Positions 22,033-34,099 of a stretch of DNA of 64,000 nt are shown here, piece by piece. The translations under genes were made by a program, and so were the position numbers. Every line of letters starts with the position of its first letter. The stretch's first letter is position 1. The notes beneath the pieces were generated by a model. It saw only the letters and a program-made list of their open reading frames with translations, was not told the origin of the DNA and ran no database searches. This stretch comes from Bufo bufo (lineage: Eukaryota > Chordata > Amphibia > Anura > Bufonidae), in NCBI RefSeq assembly GCF_905171765.1, contig NC_053392.1, positions 396,890,119-396,954,118 of the forward strand. Reading direction: 5' to 3'.

Positions 22033-22356
22033 GGCTACGTCTACACGATGACATTTGTCGCGCGACAGATAGGGCACAACTACACTGCAACATTTGTAGC
22101 GCAACATTTTGTTGCACTAATGTCGCGCGACAATTTTTATAATGGCAGTCTATGGTGTCGCACTGCAACATGCAACATGCTGCGACTGCGACGCAACAGT
22201 CACAGAAAAATCCATCTCGAATGGATTTTCTGCGACTGTTGCGTCACAGTCGCAGCATGTTGCAGTGCGACACCATAGACTGCCATTATAAAAATTGTCG
22301 CGCAACATTAGTGCAACAAAATGTTGCGCGACAAATGTCGTCGTGTAGACTTAGCC
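22033..22356. mobile_element. Palindromic MITE with TGA target duplication
   Basis: 'ggctacgtctacacgatgac' at the left pairs with 'gtcgtcgtgtagacttagcc' at the right. TGA flanks both sides (22030-22032 and 22357-22359), a 3-bp duplication. The arms are rich in 'tgtcgcgcgaca' and 'gttgcgtc' and meet around 22215. CpG density is high for this AT-rich setting. Confidence 0.8.
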
Positions 22357-22359
22357 TGA

Positions 22360-24188
22360 TACAGCAGGCACCTGGCCTCAATAACTGGGGAAGGTAATCA
22401 TGCCGAAGCCCCTCATCCAACTCACGGGGAACACAGCATTTGTTAGATAAGGCAGAGAGATGCAACTCCCTCTGCCTTCCAATCAGAGCCTCCGCAGTGA
22501 AAATGCGGAGCTCCGATCAATTACCATGACACCCTAGGAGCAGCTGAAGGTTCCCATGCCTGTCATGGTAAGCTTCCTGCTAAGCTCTGCATGAGGCACA
22601 GCTCAGCAGGGAATACATCAGAATGCTATAAACTCTAATATATCTCTATTATGGTGTATGGGACAAGGGATCAAAAGATCCCAGCTTCTAGCCTCCTAAT
22701 GGGGCTAAAAAAAATTGTTAAAAACAAAACAAAAACAAGAAAAACATAAAAATATTAAAAGTTGAAATCGCCCCCTTTCCCAATTTTACATTTAAAAATA
22801 TGTAAACAATACAAAAATACATATAACAGGTATTGCCATGTCCGAAAGCGTCTCAACTATGAAAATATTAAAATATTTTTCCTGTGCAGTGTACGCTGTA
22901 ATGGAAAAATTAAAATGCGATTCGCAATTTTTTTTGGTCACCTTATCCCTCCAAAAAATGTAATAACAGTAATTGAAGAGTTGTATGCATCCCAAAAACG
23001 GTACCAAAAAAATCTAGTTAGTCCCGCAAAAAACAAGCTCTCACACAGCTCTGTGGATGGAAAGATAAAAAAAAGTTATAGCTGTCAGTAAATGGCGACG
23101 CAAAGAAGATTTTAATTCTTTAAAAGGCTTTTATTTTTTTAAAAATACTTATTGCTGTAATTGTATTGAGCAGCAGAATAATAATGCCGTAATATCAAAA
23201 GCCAAAAAACCTTGTTGGAATTTATTTCTTTTTTTTTCAATTTTACCCCATAATTTATTTTTTTCCGGTACAAGACATGGTAAATTAAATGGTGCCTTTA
23301 AAAAATACATCTTGTACCTCAAAAAATAAGCCCTTCTATGGCTATAGTAGCAGGAAAAAAAATAAATAAGTTATGGCTATTGGAAAGTGGGGAGGAAAAA
23401 AAGAAAATGCAAAAACAAAAATGGGCTCTGTATTGGGTTAAAGAAGAGATTGTGCAGATGGGTTAGATAAATCTGGTCTTTGTGCTACTTTACCATAAAT
23501 CATTACTACTTCCACCCATAGTATGTGATTGCAAGTCCTCTAACCAGGTAGCATCTCTTCAATTTCTGGACATAAAATGTTTAGCAAGGAATTAATATAG
23601 GTATTATCCACAAGCTTAATTCTTCAGCAGGAAATTATCTAGATTAATTTACGTGGGATGACTTGCAGGAGAACCACATGCATGCACCACCCAATAAGTG
23701 TGGTTTTTACATACCTTAGAATATGTTGTTGAATTTTCACACTTATTACAGCCATGAAAGCTTTGAGGTATGCACTCCTCCATGCAGTATTTGCCCAGGT
23801 TCGGAATGTTTATTGGCCAATCAGATTTCAGAGCGTTTTAAAGCCATTCCTATATAAAAAAATAAACTATTCTTCAAAGCCAAAATCTATCCCTTAGCTA
23901 GTGTAAACAGTGTAATAGGAAAATCAGGCATCAACAGTACAAGGGCTTTCCTTTTAAAACTTGGCAAACCTCCTTTAGCCATGGTTACAGCTTGAGCGAT
24001 TTTCTGTTTCCAATTAAATATGGCTTATAGACCAGAGCATCTTCTGAAGATTCAGATCTGAAGCAACACGTGGGATATGACTGTGTGGCAAACTGCTGTG
24101 AAAATGTTTTTAAGCAGTGCCATTAGTAGCTAGTTTGAAATATGAAAGTCAGAAAGGAGATTGCTGTCATCAACTACTATTTTATATA
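22360..24188. other. No gene; AT-rich old repeat and unassigned DNA
   Basis: Positions 22610-23450 look like an internal piece of an old DNA transposon ('gtattgccatgtccg', 'agtcccgcaaaaaacaagc', 'gttatagctgtcagtaaatgg'), with a related phrase near 62850 ('ttgtatgagggc'). From 23450 to 24188 I see no repeat copies within the window, so this may be unique sequence. Frames of 71-109 codons lack domains. Confidence 0.45.
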
Positions 24189-25768
24189 CACTGCTCAAAA
24201 AAATAAAGGGAACACAAAAATAACACATCCTAGATCTGAATTAATTAAATATTCTTCTGAAATACTTTGTTGTCAGCACTTTCAACTATGTAAAGAACAA
24301 TCACACAAAAATTAAAAAATGGAAATCAAATTTTTCAACCCATGGAGGTCTGGATTTGGAGTCACACTCAAAATTAAAGTGGAAAAACACACTACAGGCT
24401 GATCCAACTTTGATGTAATGTCCTTAAAACAAGTCAAAATGAGGCTCAGTAGTGTGTGTGGCCTCCACGTGCCTGTATGACCTCCCTACAACGCCTGTGC
24501 ATGCTCCTGATGAGGTGGCGGACGGTCTCCTGAGGGATCTCTTCCCAGACCTGGACTAAAGCATCTGCCAACTCCTGGACAGTCTGTGGTGCAACGTGAC
24601 GTTGGTGGATAGAGCGAGACATGATGTCCCAGATGTGCTCAATTGGATTCAGGTCTGGGGAACGGGCGGGCCAGTCCATAGCATCAATGCCTTCGTCTTG
24701 CAGGAACTGCTGACACACTCCAGCCACATGAGGTCTAGCATTGTCTTGCATTAGGAGGAACCCAGGGCCAACCACACCAGCATATGGTCTCACAAGGGGT
24801 CTGAGGATCTCATCTCGGTACCTAATGGCAGTCAGGCTACCTCTGGCGAGCACATGGAGGGCTGTGCGGCCCTCCAAAGAAATGCCACCCCACACCATTA
24901 CTGACCCAATGCCAAACCGGTCATGCTGGAGGATGTTGCAGGCAGCAGAACGTTCTCCACGGTGTCTCAAGACTCTGTCACGTCTGTCACATGTGCTCAG
25001 TGTGAACCTGCTTTCATCTGTGAAGAGCACAGGGCGCCAGTGGCGAATTTGCCAATCTTCGTGTTCTCTGGCAAATGCCAAACGTCCTGCACGGTGTTGG
25101 GCTGTAAGCACAACCCCCACCTGTGGACGTCGGGCCCTCATATCACCCTCATGGAGTCTGTTTCTGACCGTTTGAGCAGACACTTGCACATTTGTGGCCT
25201 GCTGGAGGTCATTTTGCAGGGCTCTGGCAGTGCTCCTCCTGTTCCTCCTTGCACAAAGGCGGAGGTAGCGGTCCTGCTGCTGGGTTGTTGCCCTCCTACG
25301 GCCTCTTCCACGTCTCCTGATGTACTGGCCTGTCTCCTGGTAGCGCCTCCATGCTCTGGACACTACACTGACAGACACAGCAAACCACCTTGCCACAGCT
25401 CGCATTGATGTGCCATCCTGGATAAGCTGCACTACCTGAGCCACTTGTGTGGGTTGTAGACTCCGTCTCATGCTACCACTAGAGTGAAAGCACCGCCAGC
25501 ATTCAAAAGTGACCGAAACATCAGCCAGGAAGCATAGGAACTGAGAAGTGATCTGTGGTCACCACCTGCAGAACCACTCCTTTATTGGGGGTGTCTTGCT
25601 AATTGCCTATAATTTCCACCTGTTGTCTATCCCATTTGCACAACGGCATGTGAAATTGATTGTCACTCAGTGTCGCTTCCTAAGTGGACAGTTTGATTTC
25701 ACAGAAGTGTGATTGACTTGGAGTTACATTGTGTTGTTTAAGTGTTCCCTTTATTTTTTTGAGCAGTG
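24189..25768 (-). mobile_element. Complete Tc1/mariner element, TA-flanked
   Basis: The inverted ends 'cactgctcaaaaaaataaag' (24189 on) and its complement (to 25768) are about 27 bp long, virtually identical, and bounded by TA at 24187-24188 and 25769-25770. The element is 1,580 bp and contains one full-length transposase on the minus strand. Intact ends, target duplication and gene together make it the best candidate for recent or current activity in the window. The same end sequence is, as far as I recall, widespread in fish and lamprey Tc1 elements; that needs a search. Confidence 0.95.
24446..25471 (-). CDS. Tc1-family DD34E transposase, full length
   Basis: A 341-residue protein, the usual length for Tc1 transposases, that excises and inserts the element at TA dinucleotides. 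The paired-like N-terminus has a first helix-turn-helix (about 8-45: '[19 protein letters not shown]'), a basic GRPR-like linker ('RGRGRRR', 54-60) and a second helix-turn-helix (about 65-115). The catalytic triad is Asp152 ('LFTDESRF'), Asp243 ('LMQDNARPH') and Glu278 ('[12 protein letters not shown]'), with 34 residues between the last two. The start is the Met at 25471, the only one upstream of the first helix. No stop or shift is seen. The 144- and 161-codon plus-strand frames opposite it are shadows. Confidence 0.95.
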   Translation of the reverse strand: MRRSLQPTQVAQVVQLIQDGTSMRAVARWFAVSVSVVSRAWRRYQETGQYIRRRGRGRRRATTQQQDRYLRLCARRNRRSTARALQNDLQQATNVQVSAQTVRNRLHEGDMRARRPQVGVVLTAQHRAGRLAFAREHEDWQIRHWRPVLFTDESRFTLSTCDRRDRVLRHRGERSAACNILQHDRFGIGSVMVWGGISLEGRTALHVLARGSLTAIRYRDEILRPLVRPYAGVVGPGFLLMQDNARPHVAGVCQQFLQDEGIDAMDWPARSPDLNPIEHIWDIMSRSIHQRHVAPQTVQELADALVQVWEEIPQETVRHLIRSMHRRCREVIQARGGHTHY

Positions 25769-25770
25769 TA

Positions 25771-26181
25771 GTTAAGATAAATACCTACTGGTTCCAGTAT
25801 GTCACTGTTTTATAAGGCAACACCTAGATTACACTAGTACTTGGTTCAATGATATTTCATTCATACTGCTGCATGTTATGTGCAATGTGCCACCACGGAA
25901 ACACTAAAGGTTCCTATACACATTAGATGTTGGCCCAAGCCACCTAATTTCACTGGACCTGCCAGCTGTCTAGGGTATGTGGGTGTCTCGATTTCAACAT
26001 ACCCGATCCTTTATTACCATGGGCGATGGGATGCTGTCAGTATTTTATGACAGCTGCTTATTCCCCGCCCCTTTCCATTGATGACAAATGCACTCCTCCC
26101 ACCCAAGCCAATTGTATTGTGAAGTCAGGTAGAATAGAAGTGGGGCGAACCACTGTTTACCTGACAGATGTTGTAAGTGCA
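25771..26181. other. No gene recognised
   Basis: Noncoding interval between two Tc1 elements. The 72-codon frame at 26026-26244 has no domain and runs into the next transposon. Confidence 0.45.
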
Positions 26182-26241
26182 CAGTGCATTTGGAATGTCT
26201 TCAGACCGTTTCACTTTTTTCACATTTTATTATGTTACGGC

Positions 26242-26426
26242 TAGTGTTGAGCAAACTTCTGTTTTCAAGTTCGGCGTACAAGGTTTGGGTCATCTAGGAA
26301 TTTCATTATGGATTCCGCTACCACAAACCATAGCTTATGGTCTGTGGTCGTGGAACCCATAACGGAATTCTTAGATAACCCAAACCTTTTATGCCGAACT
26401 TGAAAACAGAAGTTTGCTCATCCCTA
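26242..26426. mobile_element. hAT MITE with 8-bp target duplication, in Tc1
   Basis: The element 'tagtgttgagcaaac...' ends '...gtttgctcatcccta' and is flanked by gttacggc at 26234-26241 and 26427-26434, an exact 8-bp duplication typical of hAT. The arms are inverted copies with 'tatggattccgctacca' near the centre. Removing the insert restores the continuous Tc1 end sequence. A second copy is at 53982-54157 and a truncated one at 20930-21088. Confidence 0.9.
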
Positions 26427-26434
26427 GTTACGGC

Positions 26435-27430
26435 CTTGTGCTAAAATAAAAGTCAACTTTTTCCCCCATCCTCTGCACTGAATACTTAATAATGACAAAT
26501 GAAACCCAGAATTTTAGAAACCTTTGCTTATTTATTGAAAAGGAAAAACTGAAATCTTGCATTGAGAAGTCTTTAGACCGTTTACTCAGTTGAAACACCT
26601 TTGGCAGCGATTATAGCCTCCAGTCCTCTTGGGTTTGATGCCGCGAGGTTTGCACACCTGGATTTGTGCATTTTCTGCCATTCTTCTCTGCAGAGCCTCT
26701 AAATCAGGGATGCTCAACCTGCGGCCCTCCAGCTGTTGTAAAACTACAACTCCCACAATGCCCTTCTGTAGGATGATAGCTGTAGGCTGTCAGGGAATGA
26801 TGGGAGTTGTAGTTTTGCAACAGCTGGAGGGCCGCAGGTTGAGCATGCCTGCTCTAAATCATTGTTAGGTTTTTTTTGGGGACTGTTGGTAGACAGCAAT
26901 ATTTAGATCTCTACAGAGATGTTTGATTGGGTTCAAGTTTTCTTGTCTGTGTGTTTAGGGTCATTTTCTTGTTGGAAGGAAACTTTCAGTCTAATCCGAG
27001 GTCCAGAGAATACTGGATCTCTGCTCCTTTCAGCTTTCCTTCACCTAAACCCCTCACATAAAGCCCATGTTGGTGGATTGCGACATTGATAGTTGACCTT
27101 CTGGAAGTTTCTCGCATCTGCACACAGGGTCTTTGGAACTCAGCCAGAGTGACCACTGGGTTCTTGATCGCCACTCTTACCAAGGGCCTTCTTCCTCTAT
27201 TACTCATTTTGGTGGGACAGCCAGCTCTAGGAAGTGTACTGGTTGTCCCAAACTTCTTCTATTTAAGAATTATAGAAGCCACTGTGCGCTTGGGAACTTT
27301 CAGTGGAGCAGAATTTTTTTTTTTGCCATTCTTCAGATTCCTGTCTCTGAGCTCTACGGGCAGTTCTTTCCTCCTCATGGCTTGGTTTTCCCTCTGAGAT
27401 GCATTGTCAACTGTAAGACCTTGTATAGAC
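26435..27430 (-). pseudogene. Tc1 transposase pseudogene, internally deleted
   Basis: The N-terminal helix-turn-helix is read on the minus strand near 27370-27100, in pieces ('KELPVELRDRNLKNG', then 'RTVASIIL' and 'PLVRVAIKNPVVTLAE'). The C-terminal end appears near 26690-26590 and reads into 'aacacctttggcagcgatt', the usual gene end. The segments between are shortened, and the sequence is split by the hAT MITE at 26705-26851. Several shifts are present, so it is inactive. Confidence 0.7.
26705..26851. mobile_element. hAT MITE with 8-bp target duplication, in Tc1
   Basis: Starts 'cagggatgctcaacctgcgg' and ends with its complement 'gcaggttgagcatgcctg'. It is flanked by ctctaaat at 26697-26704 and 26852-26859. 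The arms contain 'ccctccagctgttgtaaaac' and 'actacaactccca', the same layout as the copy at 55756-55913. It interrupts the Tc1 transposase pseudogene. Confidence 0.93.
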
Positions 27431-27455
27431 AGGGCTATGTCTTTCCACATTGATA

Positions 27456-28760
27456 AGGGGAGGTTTTGCTTCTTAGAAATTGGAGATTTGTGTATCTCCG
27501 TATTCCTTCCCTTTTTGTTTTGTTCCTAAGCTGTTGGCTTTGTTTCCTATATAACCCGCTTATTCTGTGTATTATATACCCCCTTCCAGCCCTTCATACA
27601 CCCCAGGAGTAACATACAACCCTCGCAGATACTTATATATAAAAATAATTTACTGATAACATAGAGATGACAAAGCAATGGACATTACACAGACACTACA
27701 AATAACACTGTACATAGAGGACACCACCACACACAGCTGCCTCAGTTCCTGCCCTCCCTGGATGCTAAGCAATGTGGCTTATAATGTGTATGTATATAAA
27801 GTATATCCAGTAATACGTAATACAAACTACAGACTACAAATATCTATATGTACGCATATAAAGTCTACTGGAATATTATACTTATATACATACCCACATA
27901 AGCACACACATAACTTAGATTGCTCCTGAAGTGCTGTAGGTCCAGTGGGCGGCATGAACTGAAGAGACAGAGCATTCCCAAGTTTCATATCACCTATATG
28001 TTCTTGTGTTCCAGCCCCCCACTATCGACTCCACCCTATGACCACCCAAATCTCTTCCCAATCTGTTGACCAAGAGAATGTTTTCCAAATGCTTTCACAA
28101 TGCGCCCTTCCTGCCTTTGATATGCTAACAAGGGACACAATGACCAAATGGCTACTGGCCATACTGATATCGCTCAGTGGGTGAATCTCACAGAATAATA
28201 TCAGTATGTGCTATATCATATTTGTGTGGTCTTGGACTGAGGCTCTGGCTGAAAACCATATTTTCCTGTAACACACATCATGTTCAGTCAACTGAATTTA
28301 GCAACAGCTGGACTCCAATCAAGGTGTAGAGTCATCTCCAAAGATGATCAAGAGAAATGAGAGGCCCCCAGAGATAAATTTCGAGTGTCATAGTAAAGGG
28401 TCTGAATGCAAAGTTTTAGTTTTTCCTTTTTAATGAACTTGAAAGTGTTTCTCAAGTTCTGTTTTCACATTCTCATTACGGTGTACTCGTGCTGATTGAT
28501 GGAGGAAGAATTATTTTATTTTAGCACAAAGCTGCAACATAAAATGTGAACAGTTTGAGGAGTTTTTGAATGCATTGTATCTTGAGCTTAAAAGAAATGT
28601 CATCAGAAAATGACATTTTTAAATCAAGTTTTGTGTTATAGGAATATTCCGAGACTTTTATGCGAAGACCTATTGGTCCTCCGTAGCTGATTGTGGGGGA
28701 CTGACATCTGGGACCCCTGCCGATCAGCTGTTTGAGAAGGCACCTTGGCCTTCTCACAGC
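27456..28760. other. No gene recognised; possibly unique DNA
   Basis: Mixed-composition DNA with no repeat partner elsewhere in the window and no frame longer than 83 codons. The 83-codon frame at 27678-27929 is rich in Tyr and Thr but matches no family I know. It could be a remnant of host intron or intergenic sequence. Confidence 0.45.
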
Positions 28761-28763
28761 TTA

Positions 28764-29531
28764 GGGCTCTTTCACACTTGCGTTCTTGTCTTCCGGCATA
28801 GAGTTCCGTCGTCGGGGCTCTATGCCGGAAGAATCCTGATCAGGATTATCCTAATGCATTCTGAATGGAGAGAAATCCGTTCAGGATGCATCAGGATGTC
28901 TTCAGTTCCGGAACGGAACGTTTTTTGGCCGGAGAAAATACCGCAGCATGCTGCGCTTTTTGCTCCGGCCAAAAATCCGGAACACTTGCCGCAAGGCCGG
29001 ATCCGGAATTAATGCCCATTGAAAGGCATTGATCCGGATCCGGCCTTAAGCTAAACGTAGTTTCGGCGCATTGCCGGAGCCGACATTTAGCTTTTTCTGA
29101 ATGGTTACCATGGCTGCCAAGACGCTAAAGTCCTGGCAGCCATGGTAAAGTGTAGCGGGGAGCGGGGGAGCAGTATACCTACCGTCCGTGCGGCTCCCCG
29201 GGCGCTCCAGAGTGACGTCAGGGCGCCCCAAGCGCATGGATCATGTGATCACATGGATCACGTCATCCATGCGCATGGGGCGCTCTGACGTCATTCTGGA
29301 GCGCCCCGGGAGCCGCACGGACTGTAAGTATACTGCTCCCCCGCTCCCCGCTCCTACTATGGCAACCAGGACTTTAATAGCGTCCTGGGTGCCATAGTAA
29401 CACTGAACGCATTTGGAAGACGGTTCCGTCTTCAAATGCTTTCAGTACACTTGCGTTTTTCCGGATCCGGCGTGTAATTCCGGCAAGTGGAGTACACGCC
29501 GGATCCGGACAACGCAAGTGTGAAAGAGGCC
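28764..29531. mobile_element. Long palindromic Harbinger-like MITE
   Basis: TTA flanks it at 28761-28763 and 29532-29534. Ends are 'gggctctttcacacttgcg' and 'ggcctctttcacacttgcg' (other strand). The centre at about 29245 pairs 'gggcgcccc' and 'tggatcatgtgatc' style arms. Inner arms repeat 'atccggatccgg' and 'gctccccgctcc'. The element is GC-rich against AT-rich surroundings. Confidence 0.85.
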
Positions 29532-29719
29532 TTAGTCTAGGCCATGTGATGTCACATTCGTTGATCACATGACATAGGAGTAGCTCATCCCCATTGAAGT
29601 GATTGGGGCTGAGCTGCGATATCAAGCACAGCCATTGTACACTATACGGCACTGTGCTTGGTGAGTTAAGAGAAGGCCAGGGTGCTACTGCTGATTTTTG
29701 GGGGTCTCTGAAAACCTCT

Positions 29720-30088
29720 TTAAAGGGAACCTGTCACCAGCATTTTGGGTATAGAGCTGAGGACATGGGTTGCTAGATGGCCTCTAGCACATCCACCATA
29801 TCCAGTCCCCATAGCTCTGTGTGCTTTTATTATGTATAAAAACCAATTTGATACATATGCAAATTTACCTGAGATGAGTCAGAGCTTGAAAATATGACTC
29901 TTCTCTGGTCACACAAGTAAGATATGACTCTTCTTTTATGTTAATTTGCATATGTATCAAATCGGTTTTTTTACACAATAAAAGCACACAGAGCTATAGG
30001 GACTGGGTATTGTGGATGTGCTAGCAGCCATCTAGCAAACCATGTCCTCAGCTCTATACCCCAAATCCTGGTGACAGGTTCCCTTTAA
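29720..30088. mobile_element. Palindromic MITE flanked by TTAA
   Basis: TTAA stands at 29720-29723 and 30085-30088. Ends are 'agggaacctgtcaccag' and its complement. The arms run through 'gctgaggacatgggtt' and 'tttgatacatatgcaaat', meeting near 29900. A solo end of a related element ('acaggtgacacattccc') lies at 30247-30270, next to 'tttaag'. Confidence 0.88.
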
Positions 30089-30953
30089 GCATATTTTAAA
30101 AAACCCAATTTTTTATTAAAACTTTCCATGTCACTATATTTAACAAAAAACAAACTAAAATCATACAGTTTTCACTCTGGTCACTAAGCCTGATATGTTG
30201 AGCGTTACTTTTTAGCGGTTATCTTTTATCCTCACAGGTAAAAATTACAGGTGACACATTCCCTTTAAGTTCCTTTTGTCTTGACATTCCAGATCGTGTA
30301 CCCAGAATGTATTCAACATTTGCTACAAACTGTATGTTTAGCTTTGTTTTTAAACCTCGGTGGTAGGGCTTACAGGCTTGTTCCCAAAAGCGGCAGTGAT
30401 CCAAGTGTAATGTGAACTGCCAATGTCAAACTTTAGTGAGGACTTTCATGAAGAGACCTGACATCATTTCAGTGAAGCATTCTTTGCATGTGGAAATGTT
30501 TTCTAGAGCAGGCATCCAAAATGGGGGGGGTTTGTATGAAAGTTTCTGCCAGAAAATTGTCCCAAAAAGAAGGGTTTTATTACTCTAACATGGAAAATAC
30601 GGGAAAAGAACACTGGGCACGGATGTGTTTAACTGCTAAGCCATGTTCAGTTCTGCTATTGCACTGTAATAATCAAGCTGGCCGCTTACATAAATTCATA
30701 TTTTGTAGCTTTGTAATGTCTGACAGAAAACAGCTCTGTGATTACCTCTGTAGTGATAAATGGGAACATTACCCCCCCAGCACACCCCAAACTTAGCAAT
30801 GCAATTATCCGATGTGAAATCTGCCGTCATTGAAACATGCCATTTTTGCTTTTTTTGGTTTCATTGTCGCTTATTTTTACTTTGTGCAGTTAGACAGGTA
30901 GCAATGTTTTTTTGTCTGATATGTTGACAGATTATTTTATTGTTGTAGTAACA
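30089..30953. other. No gene recognised; one solo MITE end
   Basis: Apart from the solo TTAA-MITE end near 30247-30270, nothing repeats. The frame 30488-30796 (102 codons) has no recognisable domain. Confidence 0.45.
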
Positions 30954-31041
30954 GGCCACTTTCACACGATCAGTATTTGGTCAGTATTTTGCATCAGTAT
31001 TTGTAAAATACAGACCAAATATTGACCATGCAAAAGTGGCC
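30954..31041. mobile_element. Minimal palindromic MITE, 88 bp
   Basis: 'ggccactttcacacgatcag' pairs with 'catgcaaaagtggcc' at the right, followed by TAA (31042-31044). The inside is a hairpin of 'tatttggtcagtatttt' against 'aaatattgacc'. It is the shortest member of the 'tttcacac' group here. Confidence 0.65.
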
Positions 31042-31516
31042 TAAGTGTATCTCTTGTTTCAATACTTATTAATTGGGTTTTCCAAATATGTAACATATTC
31101 AGACATGTCTTTTTAATAGACCTGTCACGTAGTCACAATAAAGATATGTATAACAAGTATTCTCATACATATTAAACAGTTTGGTGCATAGAATACAATG
31201 AAGCAAGACAATAACTTATATTTAACAAGCTAGTATAGTGTGAGGTTTCAGTTTGATAAGTGAGAGCCATGGACATAGACCAACCCAAGCATTTACATGT
31301 TAGATTGACTATGCGTAAAGCCACTTTTTTGTTTCATAGACACAGACCAGATCCTCTTCCCAACGTGTGTATGGTTGTGATTTGCTGAAGGAGCACTTGG
31401 GAGTCAATTGAACCATATGCATGTCTCATGATCCTGGAATTATTTTGTATGATAGACAGTATTTGTGTGTGTCCTATATTGATTCCTTGGTGTTTGGGGT
31501 TGAGGAAGTGTCTTAT

Positions 31517-33497
31517 TCATAAGTACTTAAAAAATTCTGTGTTGGGGATTGAGTATTTTTTCAGTTGTTCAAAGTTTAAGTAATACTCTATCGTTATACA
31601 ATTGGGAGATTTATGTGATACCTCTCTTTCCAATTTGAGATTTCTAGACCACGAATATGTGTATTCAGGTATTGCAACGGTACTGTTTCCCAAGAGGTTC
31701 GTTCTTATCTCGATATTTTTGGGTGGAAATCCCTCCAGCATTGTAGTGGTGAGGCTTTTTCTGTTTGGGGCGGTTTTTCTGTATGCTCAAAGGTGAGAGC
31801 TTGGAGAGATGATGGGAAGACTAAACTATTTTCTATATGTGTCCAGTTCATAACTCCTCCTTTTTTCCATTTAGCTATCATCTAAATTTTTAGCGCTATA
31901 TAATATGCTTTAATATAAGGTACACCTATACCTCTATATAGTTTGTTTAGTTAGCAGTGAATATGCGATTCTGGGTTTACGACTTGCCCATATAAATTGT
32001 GATATACATTTTTGGAGATGTCAGAAAAATCTGGCTGGTATTTGTATGAGTATTGTGTGAAATAATTATAGTATTTTCGGCAATAGTAACATTTCAAATG
32101 CTGCTATGCTTCCTATCCATGAAATTTCATATTTTGATAATCGTGATGTTTCTTCTCGTATAGTTGATAGCATGGGGAGATAATTATATTTGTATAAATG
32201 ACCAAATGTGGGGGAGATATTAGTACCAAGGTATGCAATTTTTCCTTCCTGCCAATCTAAGAGGAAAAGTGTTTTTAAGTAATTTATGGAAGAGGAGGTG
32301 AGAGACACCGGCATAGCTTGCGATTTAGATTGAGTTTATATAAAGATCTATATCCAAATTGTCGAATCCACTCTAGAGATTTGGCTAATGAGCATTCGGG
32401 ATCGGACAGGGTCAATATAACGTCGTCTGCATATAAAGAGACAGTGTGCTCGCGGTTGCCCATTTGTGTTCCTTTTACCTCCGATCTGACCTGAGAAGAA
32501 TCGCCAATGGTTCCATGCATAGTACAAATATCAGTTTGGAGAGAGGGCAACCTTGGCGTGTGCCATTGGTAATATTAAAGCTGCTTGACAGAGTTCCATT
32601 AGTCAGTACCCTGGCTGATGGGACTGAAATATAAAGCTTTGATGGCCTGCAATATCCCATCTCTGAACCTAAAGTGTTCTAGAACCGAGAATGCATAGGA
32701 CCAGCCAATTCGGTCAAATGCCTTCTCGGCATCCAACGATGCCATTACCCATGGTATTTTGGAAGAGTTAATGTAGTGCAATATGTTTAGTACCAGTCTG
32801 GTGTTATCGAAAGCTTGTCTAGATTCGACAAATCCTACTTTTATCTTCGTGTATTCGATTTATCAATAAAGGGGCTATTCTGTTAGCTATTATTTTAGCA
32901 TAAATGGTCTGACTATAAAATGGTGCCATTTGAGGCTGCAGTTGTTTGAAGGAGTATGTCTCTATCTGCCAGTGTGATTATCAATTCTGGATTAGCTATT
33001 GTGGGAGGTTGAAAAGAAAGAATAATCTCTCTCTGATTCATGTAATGTTCTCCTTACATCGTATAAACCTTCTTGCCTTATTAGCTTCCTCAATGGTGAT
33101 GTTGATGTATATCTAGAAGGGGATTGTTGTGTCGAGAGTTGGGTTTAGTATGCAATTAAAGTCTCCAAGAATAAGAAGTTTACCATGCTTCACCTTATTT
33201 ATGTGGTTAATCACTTTTTTTGCAAAATCGTATTTGTTGTCTGTTTGGTGCATATATTAGTTTAAAAGCCACTGTGTTTCTAATGGCGATTTAGACCCCC
33301 CTGGACTTGGTGATGAAGTGAGACTGGAACACTTCAGGGAACCCCCGGTGCCTAATACGATGTGCGTCTTTGGGAGTAATATGGGTTTCTAATGCGCAAA
33401 AGATGTCACATTTCAAGCTTAGAGCTTCTGACCACATTTGTGTTTGTTTATGTGGGCTGTTAAGCCCATTGACATTTAAAGATATGTACAATACCAT
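31517..33497 (-). pseudogene. L1 ORF2 pseudogene (endonuclease and reverse transcriptase)
   Basis: The apurinic-like endonuclease begins 'SLNVNGLNSPHKQTQ' with 'CDIFCALETHI' at 33497-33291. The RT appears in three frames. 'MASLDAEKAFDRIGWSY' lies near 32740. '[18 protein letters not shown]' lies near 32580. 'VSLYADDVILTLSDP' follows, with the YADD active site at about 32422-32433. A later piece (31741-31517) contains 'LLGNSTVAIPEYTYSW'. Frameshifts between blocks make it nonfunctional. Confidence 0.85.
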
Positions 33498-34099
33498 GAT
33501 ATTGTAGTAAAGATAAGATGGTTCTTCAGGGCACCTGGTGTCTCCAGTCCCACCTCACACTCTTTTCGTCGACCCCCCCCTGGTCTCACACCTCTCTTCA
33601 CAGATGTCTGGCTGCATAACAGAACAAAAAATTAAACCAGTATGAACATAATATTGAGTGTTTCTGCATTGTTGGTGACTCAAATTGAATTTAGGCCTGT
33701 CTTGCAGAAACACTAGGTTGTCAAAACTTATCTCGTTGGGTGGATGGTTTGAGTCCCATTTCTTCAATCTCCCTACGGTGGGTTTGGGGGAAAGTTCTGC
33801 CTTAGTTACATCAGGGTCCCCCCAACCAACATTTATAGGAACCACAAAGAGGTAACTGTCATTTTAGATGAGTTAACCTGATGCTACGTGCCAGTCCGAA
33901 ATGGCGCGTTGAAGAGGAGATCTTTTCTTCGGATCTGTTGATGCCTTGATCTGTAAGTTCTGGAGGAGACTAGCTCCCTCTGCTGGAGTCTTGATCATAA
34001 TCTGCTCATTGTTGTGTTTGATAATTAAATGAGTTGGGAAGCCCCAGTGATATAATGGTGTTCTTTCAGTGCCGTAGTGATTGGCATGAATTCTCAGTG

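Larger units (their letters stand above)
26182..27455 (-). mobile_element. Decayed Tc1/mariner element with two hAT insertions
   Basis: The left end 'cagtgcatttggaatgtctt' and following 'cagaccgtttcac' is the 3' terminal sequence of a common vertebrate Tc1 lineage. The minus-strand transposase follows, in reverse order, to about 27455 ('agggctatgtctttccaca'). Two hAT MITEs lie inside (26242-26426, 26705-26851). The middle of the transposase gene, including the second catalytic Asp region, is missing. The right terminal repeat was not found. Confidence 0.8.

Noticed and set aside
24741..25408. 144- and 161-codon plus-strand frames
   Set aside because: Antisense shadows of the intact Tc1 transposase.
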